Assembly (NCBI GenBank): GCA_027490145.1
Contig: JAIXYQ010000008.1
Coordinates: forward strand, 1-64,000
Direction: 5' to 3'
Length of the DNA stretch: 64,000 nt
Origin: Planctomycetaceae bacterium
Lineage (GTDB): Bacteria; Planctomycetota; Phycisphaerae; Phycisphaerales; SM1A02
The notes beneath the pieces were generated by a model. It searched no databases, had not been told where the DNA came from, and saw only the letters and a list, made by a program, of their open reading frames with translations. The position numbers and the translations under genes were made by a program. This document shows positions 1 to 9,042 of the stretch, piece after piece (position 1 is the first letter of the stretch; every line of letters begins with the position of its first letter).

Positions 1-210
1 ATCATGCTGCTGGGCTGCAACTTCCCCATGGGGCCGCTGCGCCTGGCGGACTTCATCGGGCTCGATGTCTGCCACGACATCATGATGGTGCTCCACCGCG
101 AGCTGGGCGACCCGAAGTTTTTCCCCTGCCCGCTGCTGCGGCAGCTCGTGCAGGCCGGACGCCTGGGCGACAAGACCGGCCGCGGGGTGTTCGAGTACCC
201 GGCGAAGTGA
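1..210 (+). CDS. 3-hydroxyacyl-CoA (3-hydroxybutyryl-CoA) dehydrogenase, C-terminal fragment
   Basis: Only the last 69 codons are in the window; the reading frame is open to base 1, so the gene begins upstream. The visible part carries the C-terminal helical domain of the FadB/PaaH/Hbd family: an [16 protein letters not shown] segment followed by a C-terminal [12 protein letters not shown] motif that closes the domain in this family. These NAD-dependent enzymes interconvert 3-hydroxyacyl-CoA and 3-ketoacyl-CoA. The gene lies 50 bp upstream of an acyl-CoA mutase on the same strand, which suits a shared role in short-chain acyl-CoA metabolism, although the mutase has its own promoter-like box. 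Substrate length cannot be read from this fragment. Confidence 0.9.
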   Translation: MMLLGCNFPMGPLRLADFIGLDVCHDIMMVLHRELGDPKFFPCPLLRQLVQAGRLGDKTGRGVFEYPAK

Positions 211-245
211 GTTCCCGGACGGCTTGGGCGGCGGCGCACCCTGAC

Positions 246-251
246 TAGAAT
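246..251 (+). promoter_or_regulatory. -10 box TAGAAT for acyl-CoA mutase gene
   Basis: TAGAAT ends 9 nt before the ATG at 261. A weak TTGGGC lies 16 nt upstream of it. Transcription would start almost at the start codon. Confidence 0.55.
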
Positions 252-260
252 CGGGGCGCC

Positions 261-1934
<1,674 letters not shown>

Positions 1935-1946
1935 TCGCGGGGCGGC

Positions 1947-2603
1947 TCAGCCGCCCTGCTTTGCGCCGCAGCCGCCCGTGCCGCAACCGGCGCCCTTTGC
2001 CGGCGCGCATCCACACGCGCCGCAGCAGCCCTTGCGGCGCATGATGAGCGCCATCACGAAGGCGACCACGGTCCAGGTCAGCACCACATCGCCGGCCATG
2101 CGTCCGACGAACTGCGCCGGCAGGCCCATCCAATTCACGAGTGATCCGTAAAAGATCGTGGTGATCAGCAGGACCACGGCGCTCGCACGCAGCCAGCGGC
2201 ACAGGACGCCGCCCCGGCAGCAGCAGAGCACCAGCGCCACGCCGATCGCACCGAGCGCGTTGAAGATCATGGCCTTCCCGAAGGTCGACGGCGCCATCGG
2301 CACCGAGCCGGGCGACACCATGACCAGGCCGACGGGCCCCTTCTCATGGATCGCGCTGTAGGCCTCGAAGGCCTTCTCCTGCTCCGCCGCCGGCATGGCC
2401 TGCATCGCGTTCGTGTCGATGCCTGGGAAGAACCAGGTTCCGTTGCCAAGCTGCGACTGGATCATGGGCACCATCGCCGACTCGACCGCGGGCGGCATCG
2501 GCTTGAACGCGCCATCCCAGAGGTTGAGGACGGTCCAGTTTGCCCAACCAACCATGAGGGCGGTGATCGATCCGACGATGACGGCGAGGATGCTGCGGCA
2601 CAT
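1947..2603 (-). CDS. Small membrane protein with cysteine-rich C-terminus, unknown function
   Basis: The product is 218 residues. An N-terminal transmembrane helix (about 4-25) is followed by a soluble loop of roughly 70 residues. Three or four further hydrophobic segments lie between about 115 and 200. The C-terminus is rich in Cys and Gly (RKGCCGACGCAP, then GCGTGGCG) and could bind metal. The ATG at 2603 is preferred over longer frames because GGAG sits 8 nt upstream and the hydrophobic helix starts right after it. The gene converges on the mutase gene with a 12 bp gap. I do not recognise the family. Confidence 0.7.
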   Translation of the reverse strand: MCRSILAVIVGSITALMVGWANWTVLNLWDGAFKPMPPAVESAMVPMIQSQLGNGTWFFPGIDTNAMQAMPAAEQEKAFEAYSAIHEKGPVGLVMVSPGSVPMAPSTFGKAMIFNALGAIGVALVLCCCRGGVLCRWLRASAVVLLITTIFYGSLVNWMGLPAQFVGRMAGDVVLTWTVVAFVMALIMRRKGCCGACGCAPAKGAGCGTGGCGAKQGG

Positions 2604-2753
2604 GGCGGAGACTCCGTTGGGGTGCGGCGCGCCTGCGGCGCGATTCCGTTGTGTCGGCTCGCCGCCCACCGGGACTGCGAAATCGCCCGGATCGGCACCG
2701 AAGTTCCGGCGGCTCGAGGCCGGGCGGCGTGGCGGGCGGCAAGCTGACGTCAA

Positions 2754-2978
2754 TCACTCGTCACTGCGGCCATCGAAGCCCGGACGCCGCACCGGACGAC
2801 CTGCCGACCCGGGGTCGAGATAGGCACCCATCGGAATCACCGAGCCGATCGAGGTTGCACCGTACTGCTCGCGCACGATGCGGGCTGCCTCATCCCGCGA
2901 CGAGGCGGGCACATCGAACTCGCGTTCGAGTCCGCCCATCCATGGACCGACTGCCGTGACCCGGAAGACCTGCTTCAT
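2754..2978 (-). CDS. Small soluble protein downstream of citrate synthase, unknown function
   Basis: A 74-residue frame starts at the ATG at 2978, 8 nt after the stop of the citrate synthase gene, so the two are probably co-transcribed. The sequence reads like a compact alpha/beta domain: MKQVFRVTAVGPWMGG, then FDVPASSRDEAARIVREQYG, with a basic tail. It has no signal peptide or membrane segment. It resembles short planctomycete orphan proteins that I cannot name. A much longer frame covering the same bases is the shadow of citrate synthase codons. Confidence 0.6.
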   Translation of the reverse strand: MKQVFRVTAVGPWMGGLEREFDVPASSRDEAARIVREQYGATSIGSVIPMGAYLDPGSAGRPVRRPGFDGRSDE

Positions 2979-2986
2979 CGGCTCCC

Positions 2987-4141
2987 TCACCCGTTCCAGT
3001 GCTGCAGCGCGGGGCCCTTGTACTCGGCCAGCGGGCGGATGATGCGGTTGTTCGCGTGCTGCTCCATGATGTGGGCGCACCAGCCAGTGATGCGCGCGGC
3101 CACGAAGATCGGCGTGTACTGTGGCACGGGGATTCCCATGATGAAGTAGGTCATGCCGCACGGGAAGTCCACGTTGGGGTGGATCACCTTGTCGCGCAGC
3201 ATGATCGCCTGCACCTGGTCGCCCATGTCGAACCACTTCTTCGCGGTCGGCCCGAGCTGCTCGGCAAGCTTCAGGCCCCACGAGCGCAGGATGCCCGCGC
3301 GGTGGTCGCCGTTCTTGTAGACGCGGTGGCCGAACCCCATGAGCTTGCGCTTCTCGGCGAAGGCGCGCTGCATCCAGGCGTCGACCGTCATCGCACCGCC
3401 CGCGCAGTCGCGGTCGATGTCCTTGAGCATCTCCATGGCCATCTCGTTGGCGCCGCCGTGCAGCGGGCCCTTGAGCGCCCCGATGCCGCCGCAGACCGCA
3501 CTGTGCATGTCGCTCTCGGTGCTCGCGATGCAGCGGCAGGTGAAGGTGCTGGCGTTGAAGTCGTGCTCGGCGTAGAGCACCAGGCTCACGTCCATGATGC
3601 GCGCCTCGAGTTCGCTGGGCTTGCGGCCGCTCATGCACCACATCAGGTTGGCGGCGTGGCCGAGCGTGGGATCGGGGTCGACCGGGGGCTTGCCGTCGAG
3701 CGTGCGCTGGCAGATGCCGATGAGCGTGGGAATCTGCGCGAGCAAACGCTTGGCCTTGTGCAGCTCGGCCGCCGGCGAGTTGTCCTCGCACTCGGGGTCA
3801 TGGTGCGACAGCAGGCTGACGCCGGAGCGCAGGATGCTCATCGGGTGCGCGCCCGGGGTCTCCTTGGCGATGCGCACGATCGCATCGCGCACGCTGGCGG
3901 GCACCTGCCGCATGCCGACGACTTCCTTGCGGAAGGCGTCGAGTTCGGCGGCGGTCGGCTTGTGGCCCACGAGCAGCAGGAACGCGACCTCCTCGAAGCT
4001 GGCGTGCTCGGCCAGGTCGGCGATCTCGTAGCCGCGGTAGATGAGCTGGGTCTGCGTCACGGCGCAGATCGAGGTGTCTCCGACGGTCTGGCCGGCGAGG
4101 CCGCGGGTGTCGACGGGCTTGGCGGGTGCGGTGGTGCTCAT
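2987..4141 (-). CDS. Citrate synthase / 2-methylcitrate synthase
   Basis: This 384-residue protein is a short, bacterial type II-like citrate synthase family member. It condenses acetyl-CoA or propionyl-CoA with oxaloacetate. The catalytic triad is visible as His228 (LHGGANE), His272 (GFGHRVYK) and Asp325 (NVDFPCG), and His193 lies in AEHDFNAST. The ATG at 4141 is chosen because AAGGAG lies 5 nt upstream; in-frame codons further upstream run into the divergent neighbour. A methylisocitrate lyase gene 2.6 kb away on the same strand makes 2-methylcitrate synthase (prpC) a real alternative to citrate synthase. Sequence alone does not separate the two, so no symbol is given. Confidence 0.92.
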   Translation of the reverse strand: MSTTAPAKPVDTRGLAGQTVGDTSICAVTQTQLIYRGYEIADLAEHASFEEVAFLLLVGHKPTAAELDAFRKEVVGMRQVPASVRDAIVRIAKETPGAHPMSILRSGVSLLSHHDPECEDNSPAAELHKAKRLLAQIPTLIGICQRTLDGKPPVDPDPTLGHAANLMWCMSGRKPSELEARIMDVSLVLYAEHDFNASTFTCRCIASTESDMHSAVCGGIGALKGPLHGGANEMAMEMLKDIDRDCAGGAMTVDAWMQRAFAEKRKLMGFGHRVYKNGDHRAGILRSWGLKLAEQLGPTAKKWFDMGDQVQAIMLRDKVIHPNVDFPCGMTYFIMGIPVPQYTPIFVAARITGWCAHIMEQHANNRIIRPLAEYKGPALQHWNG

Positions 4142-4169
4142 GGGTGCTCCTTCGTGTTTTGGATCGCTG

Positions 4170-4175
4170 ATGGTA
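4170..4175 (-). promoter_or_regulatory. -10 box TACCAT for citrate synthase
   Basis: TACCAT on the minus strand lies about 28 nt upstream of the ATG at 4141, leaving a short leader that carries the AAGGAG ribosome binding site. Confidence 0.45.
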
Positions 4176-4202
4176 GCGCGGCCGGGACCGTGCGGAACCT
4201 CG

Positions 4203-4208
4203 TATCGT
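4203..4208 (+). promoter_or_regulatory. -10 box TATCGT for CpcT-like gene
   Basis: TATCGT ends 6 nt before the ATG at 4215, the leaderless spacing seen repeatedly in this window. It is divergent from the citrate synthase promoter. Confidence 0.5.
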
Positions 4209-4214
4209 CCCGCC

Positions 4215-4883
4215 ATGAGCACGATCCACGCCGCGTTCCTGGCCCTCATCGCCCTTGCCTGCACCGGCTGCGTGGCCACGGGACCGCAACCCTCCAAGGC
4301 GATCGTGGTGGCCGACCTGCTCTCCGGCGACTTCTCGAGCGCCGAACAGGCCACGCTGGATCCGGAGTTCAGGAACGTGGTGCTGCACGCGCGGAGGATC
4401 TGGGCTGGCCCGAGCCACCCGTCGGGAACGGGCGACGCCGTGTGGCTCTACGTCGAGCAAGCCATGGCCGAAGCCCAGGACAAGCCGTATCGCCAGCGCG
4501 TCTACCGCATCGTGGAGCTGGGCGGCGTCCGTGCAGGCACGGTGCGCAGCGAGGTCTTCGAGCTCAGGTCACCCGAGCGCTTCGTGAACTGCTGGAAGGA
4601 TGCCTGCGCGGCGATCGAGGCGATCGGCCCCGATGAACTCATCGCGCGCGAAGGATGCGCCATCGAACTCACGAGCGATGGCGCCACCGGAGGATGGACC
4701 GGCAGCACCAACGCCCAGGACTGCGTGAGCACGCTGCGCGGCGCGAGCTGGGCGTCGAGCGAAGTCGTCCTGCTGCCGGGAGTGCTCGAGACCTGGGACC
4801 GCGGCTTCGATGCGGCGGGCCAACAGGTCTGGGGCGCGGTGAAGGGCCCTTACCGGTTCGTGCGGCTCGACCGGGTGCCGTGA
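4215..4883 (+). CDS. CpcT/CpeT-like (chromophore lyase family) lipoprotein
   Basis: The 222-residue product starts with a lipoprotein-type signal (hydrophobic core, then CTGCVATG). The mature part matches the CpcT/CpeT fold: a start VADLLSGDFSSAEQA, then WLYVEQAMAEAQDKPYRQRVYRI and GCAIEL, ending in VWGAVKGPYRFVR. In cyanobacteria these proteins attach bilins to phycobiliproteins, but homologues are widespread in bacteria without phycobilisomes, where the role is unknown. Nothing here suggests bilin metabolism. It probably acts at the envelope. The start is set by the signal peptide and a -10 box 6 nt upstream. Confidence 0.75.
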   Translation: MSTIHAAFLALIALACTGCVATGPQPSKAIVVADLLSGDFSSAEQATLDPEFRNVVLHARRIWAGPSHPSGTGDAVWLYVEQAMAEAQDKPYRQRVYRIVELGGVRAGTVRSEVFELRSPERFVNCWKDACAAIEAIGPDELIAREGCAIELTSDGATGGWTGSTNAQDCVSTLRGASWASSEVVLLPGVLETWDRGFDAAGQQVWGAVKGPYRFVRLDRVP

Positions 4884-4995
4884 GGGCGCTCGACGGCACC
4901 CCGCCTTCGCGTTGGTGCCGGCGGCGCGCACGATCACATACCGATTTCATGCAAGCACAACCGTGTGCTGACGGTCAGGCGGCATCCTCCCCCCC

Positions 4996-5700
4996 ATGAC
5001 GTTGACGACGACCGTGCTCATCCTGGTTGCGCTCCTGGCCAGCGCGAACGTGCACGCAGGCGTGATCGATGAGTCGACCACGGGCGACTTCTCCGACCAT
5101 CGCTTCCAGCCAACCTCGATCGTGCTCGACCCCGGCATGACGACGATCCGAGGGCGGTCCGGGATCTCGTCGATCCCCGACGTGCCGGACCTCGATTACG
5201 TCACCTTCACCGTCCCGGCCGGCAACCAGCTGGAGCGGTTCATGCTCTCGGCAGCATCGGTCGGTGGTGCGTTTTCCTTCGTTGGCCTGGAAGCCGGTCC
5301 GATCATCTCGATTCCTGCCGACTGGACCAACGTGAACAACCCAATGCTCGGCTGGACGCACTTCGGCTCGGCCGATGTGGGCCGCGACCTGCTCCCACTG
5401 ATGGCCAAGGCTCCCGGCTCCGTCGGTTTCACGCCCCCGCTTGGGCCCGGTGTCTACGCGCTCTGGATCATGGAACTCGATACGTCGGAAGCGCACAGCT
5501 ACGAGTTCCAGCTCTGCGTCGAGTCCGACTGCCTCGGCGACGGGACCGGCGACGACATGGTCGATGGGACCGACCTTGCCATCGTGCTCTCGCTGTGGGG
5601 AACGACCGGAGCCCAGACCGGCGATCTTGACGGCAACGGCACGATCGACGGTGGCGACCTCGCGCTGCTGCTCGCGAACTGGGGTCCCTGCCCCGGCTGA
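4996..5700 (+). CDS. Exported protein with C-terminal dockerin-like repeats
   Basis: The protein has 234 residues. It opens with a Sec signal peptide (hydrophobic core TVLILVALLASANVHA, cleavage near residue 21) followed by a beta-rich domain of about 150 residues. The C-terminal 50 residues hold two Asp/Gly-rich calcium-loop repeats, GTDLAIVLSLWG and GDLDGNGTIDGGDLALLLANWG-like, typical of the dockerin-type tails common in Phycisphaerae exported proteins. Such tails may mediate surface sorting or binding. The central domain resembles planctomycete DVUA0089-type or pre-peptidase beta sandwiches only loosely. No specific function is claimed. No clear promoter box is seen in the 112 bp before it. 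Confidence 0.75.
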   Translation: MTLTTTVLILVALLASANVHAGVIDESTTGDFSDHRFQPTSIVLDPGMTTIRGRSGISSIPDVPDLDYVTFTVPAGNQLERFMLSAASVGGAFSFVGLEAGPIISIPADWTNVNNPMLGWTHFGSADVGRDLLPLMAKAPGSVGFTPPLGPGVYALWIMELDTSEAHSYEFQLCVESDCLGDGTGDDMVDGTDLAIVLSLWGTTGAQTGDLDGNGTIDGGDLALLLANWGPCPG

Positions 5701-5723
5701 CTGCCGAACGAAGCCGGCGCGCC

Positions 5724-6743
5724 TCAGCCCTTGACCGGCACGAGCCGCGTCACGCGGCCCTGCGGCACCCACTCGGCCACGAGGATGCTGCCGTCGGCGA
5801 GCCAGATCGCATCGTGCGGGTGCACGAAGCGACCGGCCTGGAACTTCTCCGTGGGCTGGCCGCGCAGGTTCGTGGGATGACCATCGCCGAGCGCGGCCAC
5901 GGGCTTGAACGACTCGTCGTACAGGCACACCACGCTCTCGAGGTCGGGCACGAGCATCAGGTTGCCGCGGAACTTCATGTCGCACGGCATGCGGACGCCT
6001 TCGGTGTGGATCGCGACGGGCACGCCGTCGAGCGACAGCACCTGGATGCGCCGGTTGCCGCGGTCGGCGACCACGAGCATCGGTTCCTTGCCGCGCGGAT
6101 CGATGCCCAGGCCGTGCGGGCAGTTGGTCTCGCCCTTGCCCGAGCCGGGCTTCGTGATGACCTTCTTCCACTGACCATCCGCGCCGAAGAGGTGGATGAA
6201 GCCCTTGCCGTAGCCATCGCCGACGAAGAGATCGCCGTTGGGATGGAGCGCCACGTTGGTCGGGCACCATTCCTCGGGAGCGCCATAGACGCCGCTCTGC
6301 ATCGGGCAGGCGGCCGTCCACACGACGGTGCCGTCGAGCGCGGTCTTGACGACGCAGCGCCGGCGCGTGTCGCAGTGGTAGAGGAACTCACCGGCGGCTT
6401 CCTTGCGCAGGTCGAGCCCGTGCGCGCCGCCCGCGAAGTCGGTGCCCCAGCCCCCGATCGGCGAGCCGTCGGCGCCGTAGACGCAGACCGCGAGCGCCTT
6501 CTCGCTGCCGCCGCCGACGGTGTGGGCCAGGTAGATCCGGCCCGAAGCATCCTGCGCCAAGCCATGCGTGTCGCCCCAGGCGGTGCCGGCGATCGGTGCG
6601 AGGAACGAGTGGTTCACGGCGTAGCGCTGTGACCCCGAACCGATGGTGGTGGCCTCCTGGGCGCGCGCGTGCGCTGCGAGGAACGAGGGCGCCGCGACGC
6701 TGGCAGCCGTGGCAGCGAGGAACGATCGTCGGTCGATGGTCAT
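5724..6743 (-). CDS. TAT-exported NHL-repeat six-bladed beta-propeller protein
   Basis: The 339-residue product has a twin-arginine signal (MTIDRRSFLAATAASVAAPSFLAAHARA), so it should be folded before export. The rest is built of NHL-type blades with recurring GxxxDxxGRIYLAHT, HPNGDLFVGDGYGKGFIHLF and VVADRGNRRIQVLSLDG segments. Peptidylglycine alpha-hydroxylating enzyme-like and 6-bladed propeller proteins of planctomycetes look like this. The blade sequence is recognisable, the substrate is not. A TAGCCT box ends 6 nt before the ATG at 6743, supporting that start and a leaderless mRNA. Confidence 0.82.
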   Translation of the reverse strand: MTIDRRSFLAATAASVAAPSFLAAHARAQEATTIGSGSQRYAVNHSFLAPIAGTAWGDTHGLAQDASGRIYLAHTVGGGSEKALAVCVYGADGSPIGGWGTDFAGGAHGLDLRKEAAGEFLYHCDTRRRCVVKTALDGTVVWTAACPMQSGVYGAPEEWCPTNVALHPNGDLFVGDGYGKGFIHLFGADGQWKKVITKPGSGKGETNCPHGLGIDPRGKEPMLVVADRGNRRIQVLSLDGVPVAIHTEGVRMPCDMKFRGNLMLVPDLESVVCLYDESFKPVAALGDGHPTNLRGQPTEKFQAGRFVHPHDAIWLADGSILVAEWVPQGRVTRLVPVKG

Positions 6744-6749
6744 GCGGGC

Positions 6750-6755
6750 AGGCTA
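6750..6755 (-). promoter_or_regulatory. -10 box TAGCCT for NHL-repeat gene
   Basis: TAGCCT on the minus strand, 6 nt upstream of the ATG at 6743. Confidence 0.5.
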
Positions 6756-6769
6756 CCCGCGCGTGGCGC

Positions 6770-7624
6770 TCACTTGCCCGGGAAATCCCACTGGCGGCCG
6801 GGCTCGTACCCCAGGAGCGCGTAGAGCTCCTTGCGGTGCTGCATCCGAGGCAGCATGGCTTCCATGGAGCCGTGGGCCTTCAGGTGTGCAAGCCCATCCT
6901 CGACGGCCTTCATCGCCATGCGCATCACGCTCAGCGGGTAGATCACGATCGAGTACCCCATGGCACCGAACTGCGCGGCGCTGAGGTGGGCGGTCTTGCC
7001 GAACTCGGTCATGTTCGCGAGCGAGTGGCCCGGAGATGCCTTGGCGAAGTGCGTGAACTCCGCCGCATCGGCGAGCCCCTCGGGGAAGATCACGTCGGCG
7101 CCGGCCTCGCGGTAGAGGTTCGCGCGGCGGATCGTGCCCTCGATGCCCTCCACCGCGCGTGCATCGGTGCGCGCGATGATCACGAAGTCACCGCTGGTGC
7201 GGGCCTTCGCCATGGCAGCGACCTTGTCGGCCATGGCGTGCGGGGGCACGACCTCCTTGCCGTCCAAGTGACCGCATCGCTTGGGGAAGACCTGGTCCTC
7301 GACGTGCAGCGCGGCTGCCCCGGCGCGCTCGTAGTCGACGACCGTGCGTACGGCGCACTCGACCTCGCCGTAGCCGGTGTCGGCATCGGCGATCACGGGC
7401 AGGCGGCTGGCGTCGGCGATCTCGCGGATCGTGCGGCACATCTCGCTGAGCGTGATGAGGCCGATGTCGGGGTAGCCGGCCACGTTGGCCGTCGCTCCGC
7501 CCGAGATGTAGCAGGCATCGAAGCCCGCCTGCCTCACGCTGCGCGCCACAAGGGCGTTGAACGCTCCGGGTGCGACCACCGTTCCCTTGGCCATCAGTTC
7601 ACGCAGTCGTGCGCCGGGATGCAT
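6770..7624 (-). CDS. prpB: Methylisocitrate lyase (PEP mutase/isocitrate lyase superfamily)
   Basis: The enzyme (284 residues) cleaves 2-methylisocitrate to pyruvate and succinate in the methylcitrate cycle of propionate use. The catalytic loop KRCGH places the acid/base Cys at residue 117. Metal-binding acidic residues lie in ADADTGYGE (80-87) and LHVEDQ (107-111). IIARTDARAVEG and LANMTEFG are typical of PrpB. The length is close to the usual 290 or so. Other superfamily members such as oxaloacetate decarboxylase are possible, but the loop and overall similarity favour PrpB. The ATG at 7624 follows TAGACT by 6 nt. The citrate/methylcitrate synthase gene at 2987-4141 is the likely pathway partner. 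Confidence 0.88.
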   Translation of the reverse strand: MHPGARLRELMAKGTVVAPGAFNALVARSVRQAGFDACYISGGATANVAGYPDIGLITLSEMCRTIREIADASRLPVIADADTGYGEVECAVRTVVDYERAGAAALHVEDQVFPKRCGHLDGKEVVPPHAMADKVAAMAKARTSGDFVIIARTDARAVEGIEGTIRRANLYREAGADVIFPEGLADAAEFTHFAKASPGHSLANMTEFGKTAHLSAAQFGAMGYSIVIYPLSVMRMAMKAVEDGLAHLKAHGSMEAMLPRMQHRKELYALLGYEPGRQWDFPGK

Positions 7625-7630
7625 GCCGGG

Positions 7631-7636
7631 AGTCTA
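7631..7636 (-). promoter_or_regulatory. -10 box TAGACT for prpB
   Basis: TAGACT on the minus strand, 6 nt upstream of the ATG at 7624. Confidence 0.5.
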
Positions 7637-7651
7637 CGACTCGTCGCGTCG

Positions 7652-8965
7652 TCAGGGCTTCAGCGCCTCGAAGCGCGGCTGCCACTCGCCGCGTTCATCC
7701 TGGGACCACGTGATCAGCAACTCGTTGGGACGCAGCCCCTTGGTCCGCAGGTCCAAGGGCGGAGGACCGTCATCCCAGTCGGTGGCCTTCTTGGGCTTCT
7801 TGCGCTTCTTGGCCTTGCCCTTGCTGGCGGTCCAGGCGGCATCCTTGGTCTGCGGATCGTCGGGGATCGACCATGGCATCGGGTCGGTGGCCTTGATCGC
7901 GTACTCGCCTGCATGCGTGCGGATCCGCTGTTCGAAGCCGTGCTCGACGAGCGCCGCCCGCAGCTCCTCGACGGTCGCGGGCTGGATCCCCTTGCCGCGC
8001 AGGAACTGCACGCCCGCGGCCATGAACGTCGCCGAACGCATGGCGCTCGTGAAGCTCGAGGCGCGCAGGCCCATCACGAAGTCCTTCCATTTGGTCTCGA
8101 AGGCATCGACCATGGCCTGCCCGGTCGCCCCGAAGGCGCGGCCGAAGGCCTGCAGGCTGGGGACTCCGGCATTCAGGTGCTGCAGGTAGAGGTTGAAGTT
8201 CCCCTGGTACTTCCCGCCGTCGCCGTAGGCGAGGAACTGGATCATCGACCAGGCTTGGTCGTACTGCAGGCGCGCATCGCCGCCGCGCACGTTGGCGCCC
8301 CAGGCCTCGTTCGACATGTTGAGCATGGACGCCAGCGGCAGGTGCTTCCCATCCTTGATCGCCTGCTGGATCGAGCGGAGCGCGGTGGCATCGACCTGGC
8401 CGATCACCACGTCGCCGTCCAGCACCTCGGCCATCCCGAAGAACTCGGCCATGCCCTCGTTCACCCAGATGGGCAGGTCATTCGCGAAGAAAGACCAAGC
8501 GACCTGGTGGAACCCCTCGTGCTGGATCACGTGGCGCACCTGCTCCTCGGGGACACGTTCGGTGAAGAACGCGAGCCCCGCGCCGTTGGGACTCACGAAG
8601 AACATGCCGCCCGATCCGGTGCCGTCGATGCCGAAGCGTGAACGCAGCGTGTTCAGGTAGTCCTGCTGCCGCGCGAACATGTAGACGGCCAGCACGTCGG
8701 CCTGGCGACGACGCAGGTGATCGAGCCGGCTCGTGTACTCGCCGTACATCGTGTCCAGCAGCGCCGCGTACCGCGCGGTCACCGCGCGATCGAGATCGCT
8801 GCGGATGGCGTAGAAGCGACTGGGGCGGACCGTGCCCTCGGTCCGGTCCCACCACGACGCCTGCGGCACGACCTGCGCCGGTCCGGGCGCATCGGTCCCC
8901 AGGGCCCGCCCCGGAAGCACCAGGGCGATGAGGGCAACCACGATCTGGATCCAGCTCGCTCGCAC
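7652..8965 (-). CDS. DUF1570 gluzincin-type zinc metallopeptidase, exported
   Basis: A GTG start at 8965 gives 437 residues with an N-terminal hydrophobic signal (WIQIVVALIALVLPGRALG). The zinc motif HEGFH is at about 149-153, with NEGMAEFF about 17 residues later supplying the third ligand Glu, as in gluzincins. The family is DUF1570, common in planctomycetes. The C-terminus has a Lys-rich patch (GKAKKRKKPKK). The start is chosen over the GTG at 8989 because TACGCT ends 7 nt before 8965 and would otherwise lie inside the coding region. Target peptides are unknown. Confidence 0.8.
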   Translation of the reverse strand: MRASWIQIVVALIALVLPGRALGTDAPGPAQVVPQASWWDRTEGTVRPSRFYAIRSDLDRAVTARYAALLDTMYGEYTSRLDHLRRRQADVLAVYMFARQQDYLNTLRSRFGIDGTGSGGMFFVSPNGAGLAFFTERVPEEQVRHVIQHEGFHQVAWSFFANDLPIWVNEGMAEFFGMAEVLDGDVVIGQVDATALRSIQQAIKDGKHLPLASMLNMSNEAWGANVRGGDARLQYDQAWSMIQFLAYGDGGKYQGNFNLYLQHLNAGVPSLQAFGRAFGATGQAMVDAFETKWKDFVMGLRASSFTSAMRSATFMAAGVQFLRGKGIQPATVEELRAALVEHGFEQRIRTHAGEYAIKATDPMPWSIPDDPQTKDAAWTASKGKAKKRKKPKKATDWDDGPPPLDLRTKGLRPNELLITWSQDERGEWQPRFEALKP

Positions 8966-8972
8966 GCGGCCA

Positions 8973-8978
8973 AGCGTA
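8973..8978 (-). promoter_or_regulatory. -10 box TACGCT for DUF1570 gene
   Basis: TACGCT on the minus strand, 7 nt upstream of GTG 8965. Confidence 0.4.
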
Positions 8979-9013
8979 ATGGGACGCACGGCCGGACCGA
9001 GGCCGACAACCGA

Positions 9014-9019
9014 TATAGT
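9014..9019 (+). promoter_or_regulatory. -10 box TATAGT for PQQ-propeller gene
   Basis: A near-consensus TATAGT lies 23 nt upstream of the ATG at 9043, which leaves a short leader. Confidence 0.5.
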
Positions 9020-9042
9020 GCTGGCTTCCCCACGGAACGCCC

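Noticed and set aside
2754..3791. 345-codon minus-strand frame ending in the small protein
   Set aside because: Most of it is an out-of-frame shadow of citrate synthase codons. Only the last 74 codons, starting at 2978, look like a real gene.
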